The translations under genes were made by a program, and so were the position numbers. The notes below the pieces were generated by a model that worked only from the letters and a program-made list of their open reading frames with translations, was not told the origin of the DNA and ran no database searches. DNA of 64,000 bases from Halodesulfovibrio sp. (GTDB taxonomy: Bacteria; Desulfobacterota; Desulfovibrionia; Desulfovibrionales; Desulfovibrionaceae): NCBI RefSeq assembly GCF_015482765.1, contig NZ_JADMLB010000059.1, forward strand, positions 62,001-126,000. The letters are read 5' to 3'. Shown one piece after another: positions 63,051 to 64,000 of the stretch (positions are counted from its first letter, which is position 1; the number at the start of each line of letters is the position of its first letter).

Positions 63051-64000
63051 TTATTTTTTGTTAGCTTTAGAAGCCTTAATGAATTCGCGGAAAAGAGGAT
63101 GCGGATTCATTGGAGTAGATTTAAACTCTGGGTGGAACTGACAAGCAAGGAACCATGGATGGTCTTTTACTTCAACAATTTCAACGAGAGTTTCATCTGG
63201 AGAAACACCTGAGAAACGCATACCTGCTTCTTCAAGACGCTTGTAGTAAGCGTTGTTGAATTCGTAACGATGACGGTGACGTTCTGAGATCATTTCTTCA
63301 CCGTATGCTTCCTGAGCGTTTGTTTTTGGACGAACTTTACATGGGTAAGCGCCAAGACGGAGTGTGCCGCCTTTGTCTGTGTCTTCGTCACGTTTTTCAA
63401 CTGCTTCTTTGCGGAAGTCATACCATTCAGTCATGAGGTAAATGAGCGGCTCTTTCGCGTTTTCATCAAATTCAACAGAAGTTGCGTCTTTAATACCCAC
63501 TACATTGCGTGCATATTCAATAACTGCGAGCTGCATACCAAGGCAGATGCCGAAGAAAGGTACTTTCTTTTCACGTGCGTAGTTGATTGCAAGCATTTTG
63601 CCTTCAACACCGCGATGACCGAAGCCACCCGGAACAAGAATGCCGTCGAGGCCTTTCAGTTTTGATGCAACGTTCTTAGTGGTTACTTCTTCAGAGTTCA
63701 CGTATTCGAACTCAACAGTAACACGGTTTGCAAGACCACCATGAACTAATGCTTCGTGAAGGCTTTTGTAAGCCTCTTTAAGATCAACGTATTTACCGAC
63801 AATGCCGATTTTTACGCTGCCTTTAGGATTATTGAAGTTGTGAAGCAAGTTCTGCCATGGAACGAGATCTGCGTTTTTCGCTGGGAGGCGGAGCATGATC
63901 GCAATTTTCTGGTCAAGGCCTTCGTCGTAGAAAGCAAGAGGTACTTCGTAAATATTTTTTACGTCTGCGCAGGAGAAGACAGCATCGCGGTCGACGTTAC
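63051..64000 (-). CDS. pyrG: CTP synthase, 3' part (start outside window)
   Basis: The visible 315 residues run in from the right edge (NVDRDAVFS, then IYEVPL) through the end of the synthetase domain into a class I glutaminase. The glutaminase nucleophile Cys is in [12 protein letters not shown], its His and Glu in [11 protein letters not shown] synthase makes CTP from UTP, needed here for CMP-KDO. The in-frame methionine at 63896 is not the start, since typical sequence precedes it. The first 230 residues or so are missing. Confidence 0.94.
   Translation of the reverse strand, partial: NVDRDAVFSCADVKNIYEVPLAFYDEGLDQKIAIMLRLPAKNADLVPWQNLLHNFNNPKGSVKIGIVGKYVDLKEAYKSLHEALVHGGLANRVTVEFEYVNSEEVTTKNVASKLKGLDGILVPGGFGHRGVEGKMLAINYAREKKVPFFGICLGMQLAVIEYARNVVGIKDATSVEFDENAKEPLIYLMTEWYDFRKEAVEKRDEDTDKGGTLRLGAYPCKVRPKTNAQEAYGEEMISERHRHRYEFNNAYYKRLEEAGMRFSGVSPDETLVEIVEVKDHPWFLACQFHPEFKSTPMNPHPLFREFIKASKANKK

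Overview
The window (about 42-44% G+C by eye) looks like core chromosome of a marine sulfate-reducing member of the Desulfovibrionaceae, most like Halodesulfovibrio or a close Desulfovibrio relative. This rests on gene content read from the sequence: an octaheme tetrathionate-reductase-family cytochrome with a membrane cytochrome b, a YedF-type selenium-metabolism protein, LL-diaminopimelate aminotransferase, a DHH-CBS-nucleotidyltransferase fusion, a Mn-dependent pyrophosphatase, and a mannose-type PTS remnant beside rpoN/hpf/ptsN/rapZ. No species call can be proven from here.

Layout. 1-8 kb: possible 3' end of an unknown gene, M23 peptidase, CBS protein, then rightward pcm, yqaA, mrp and a pgsA/ftsB run ending in a lipoprotein. 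8-12.5 kb: fbp, tsaD, then trxA-trxB-bamD overlapping each other. 12.5-15.7 kb: a Crp/Fnr regulator divergent from the octaheme cytochrome/cytochrome b pair. 15.8-17.2 kb is the most accessory-like stretch: tRNA-Gln, a 52-residue zinc-ribbon gene, a structured 136-bp inverted-repeat element followed by a terminator-like hairpin, and a CI-like S24 repressor. 17.3-27.3 kb is leftward: mutS and a lipoprotein, HIT-lapA-lapB, the large nucleotidyltransferase fusion, xerD and a TauE-type exporter. 27.6-31.4 kb is rightward: a chemoreceptor, dapL-folK and a TRASH/YHS membrane protein.

31.4-43.3 kb: a 700-bp stretch with orphan terminators and a micro-ORF, the leftward msbA/acyltransferase cluster, yedF-rluB (RluB carrying a long repeat-built Arg/Ser/Asp tail), leftward ftsK-lolA and aroQ-efp, and engB. 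43.6-52.1 kb: birA, pyruvate carboxylase and a very long PEP synthase in a row, which together would carry pyruvate to oxaloacetate and PEP. 52.2-64 kb: cca, ppaC, and the leftward cluster pyrG-kdsA-kdsC-lptC-lptA-lptB, rpoN-hpf-ptsN-rapZ-EIIA-EIIB-EIIC. The last group joins KDO/LPS supply and export to the sigma-54 and PTS regulatory genes. EIIC is frameshifted at a run of nine A.

Cell-envelope work dominates (LPS acylation, flipping, transport, BamD, LolA, LapAB, FtsB/FtsK), with a carbon-entry module. The observations most worth following are the structured element ahead of the zinc-ribbon gene, the 5' hairpin of trxA whose loop matches an anti-Shine-Dalgarno, the leader copy of the dapL start, folK without a normal start codon, the slippage site in EIIC, and the atypical biotin site plus zinc ribbon in pyruvate carboxylase.
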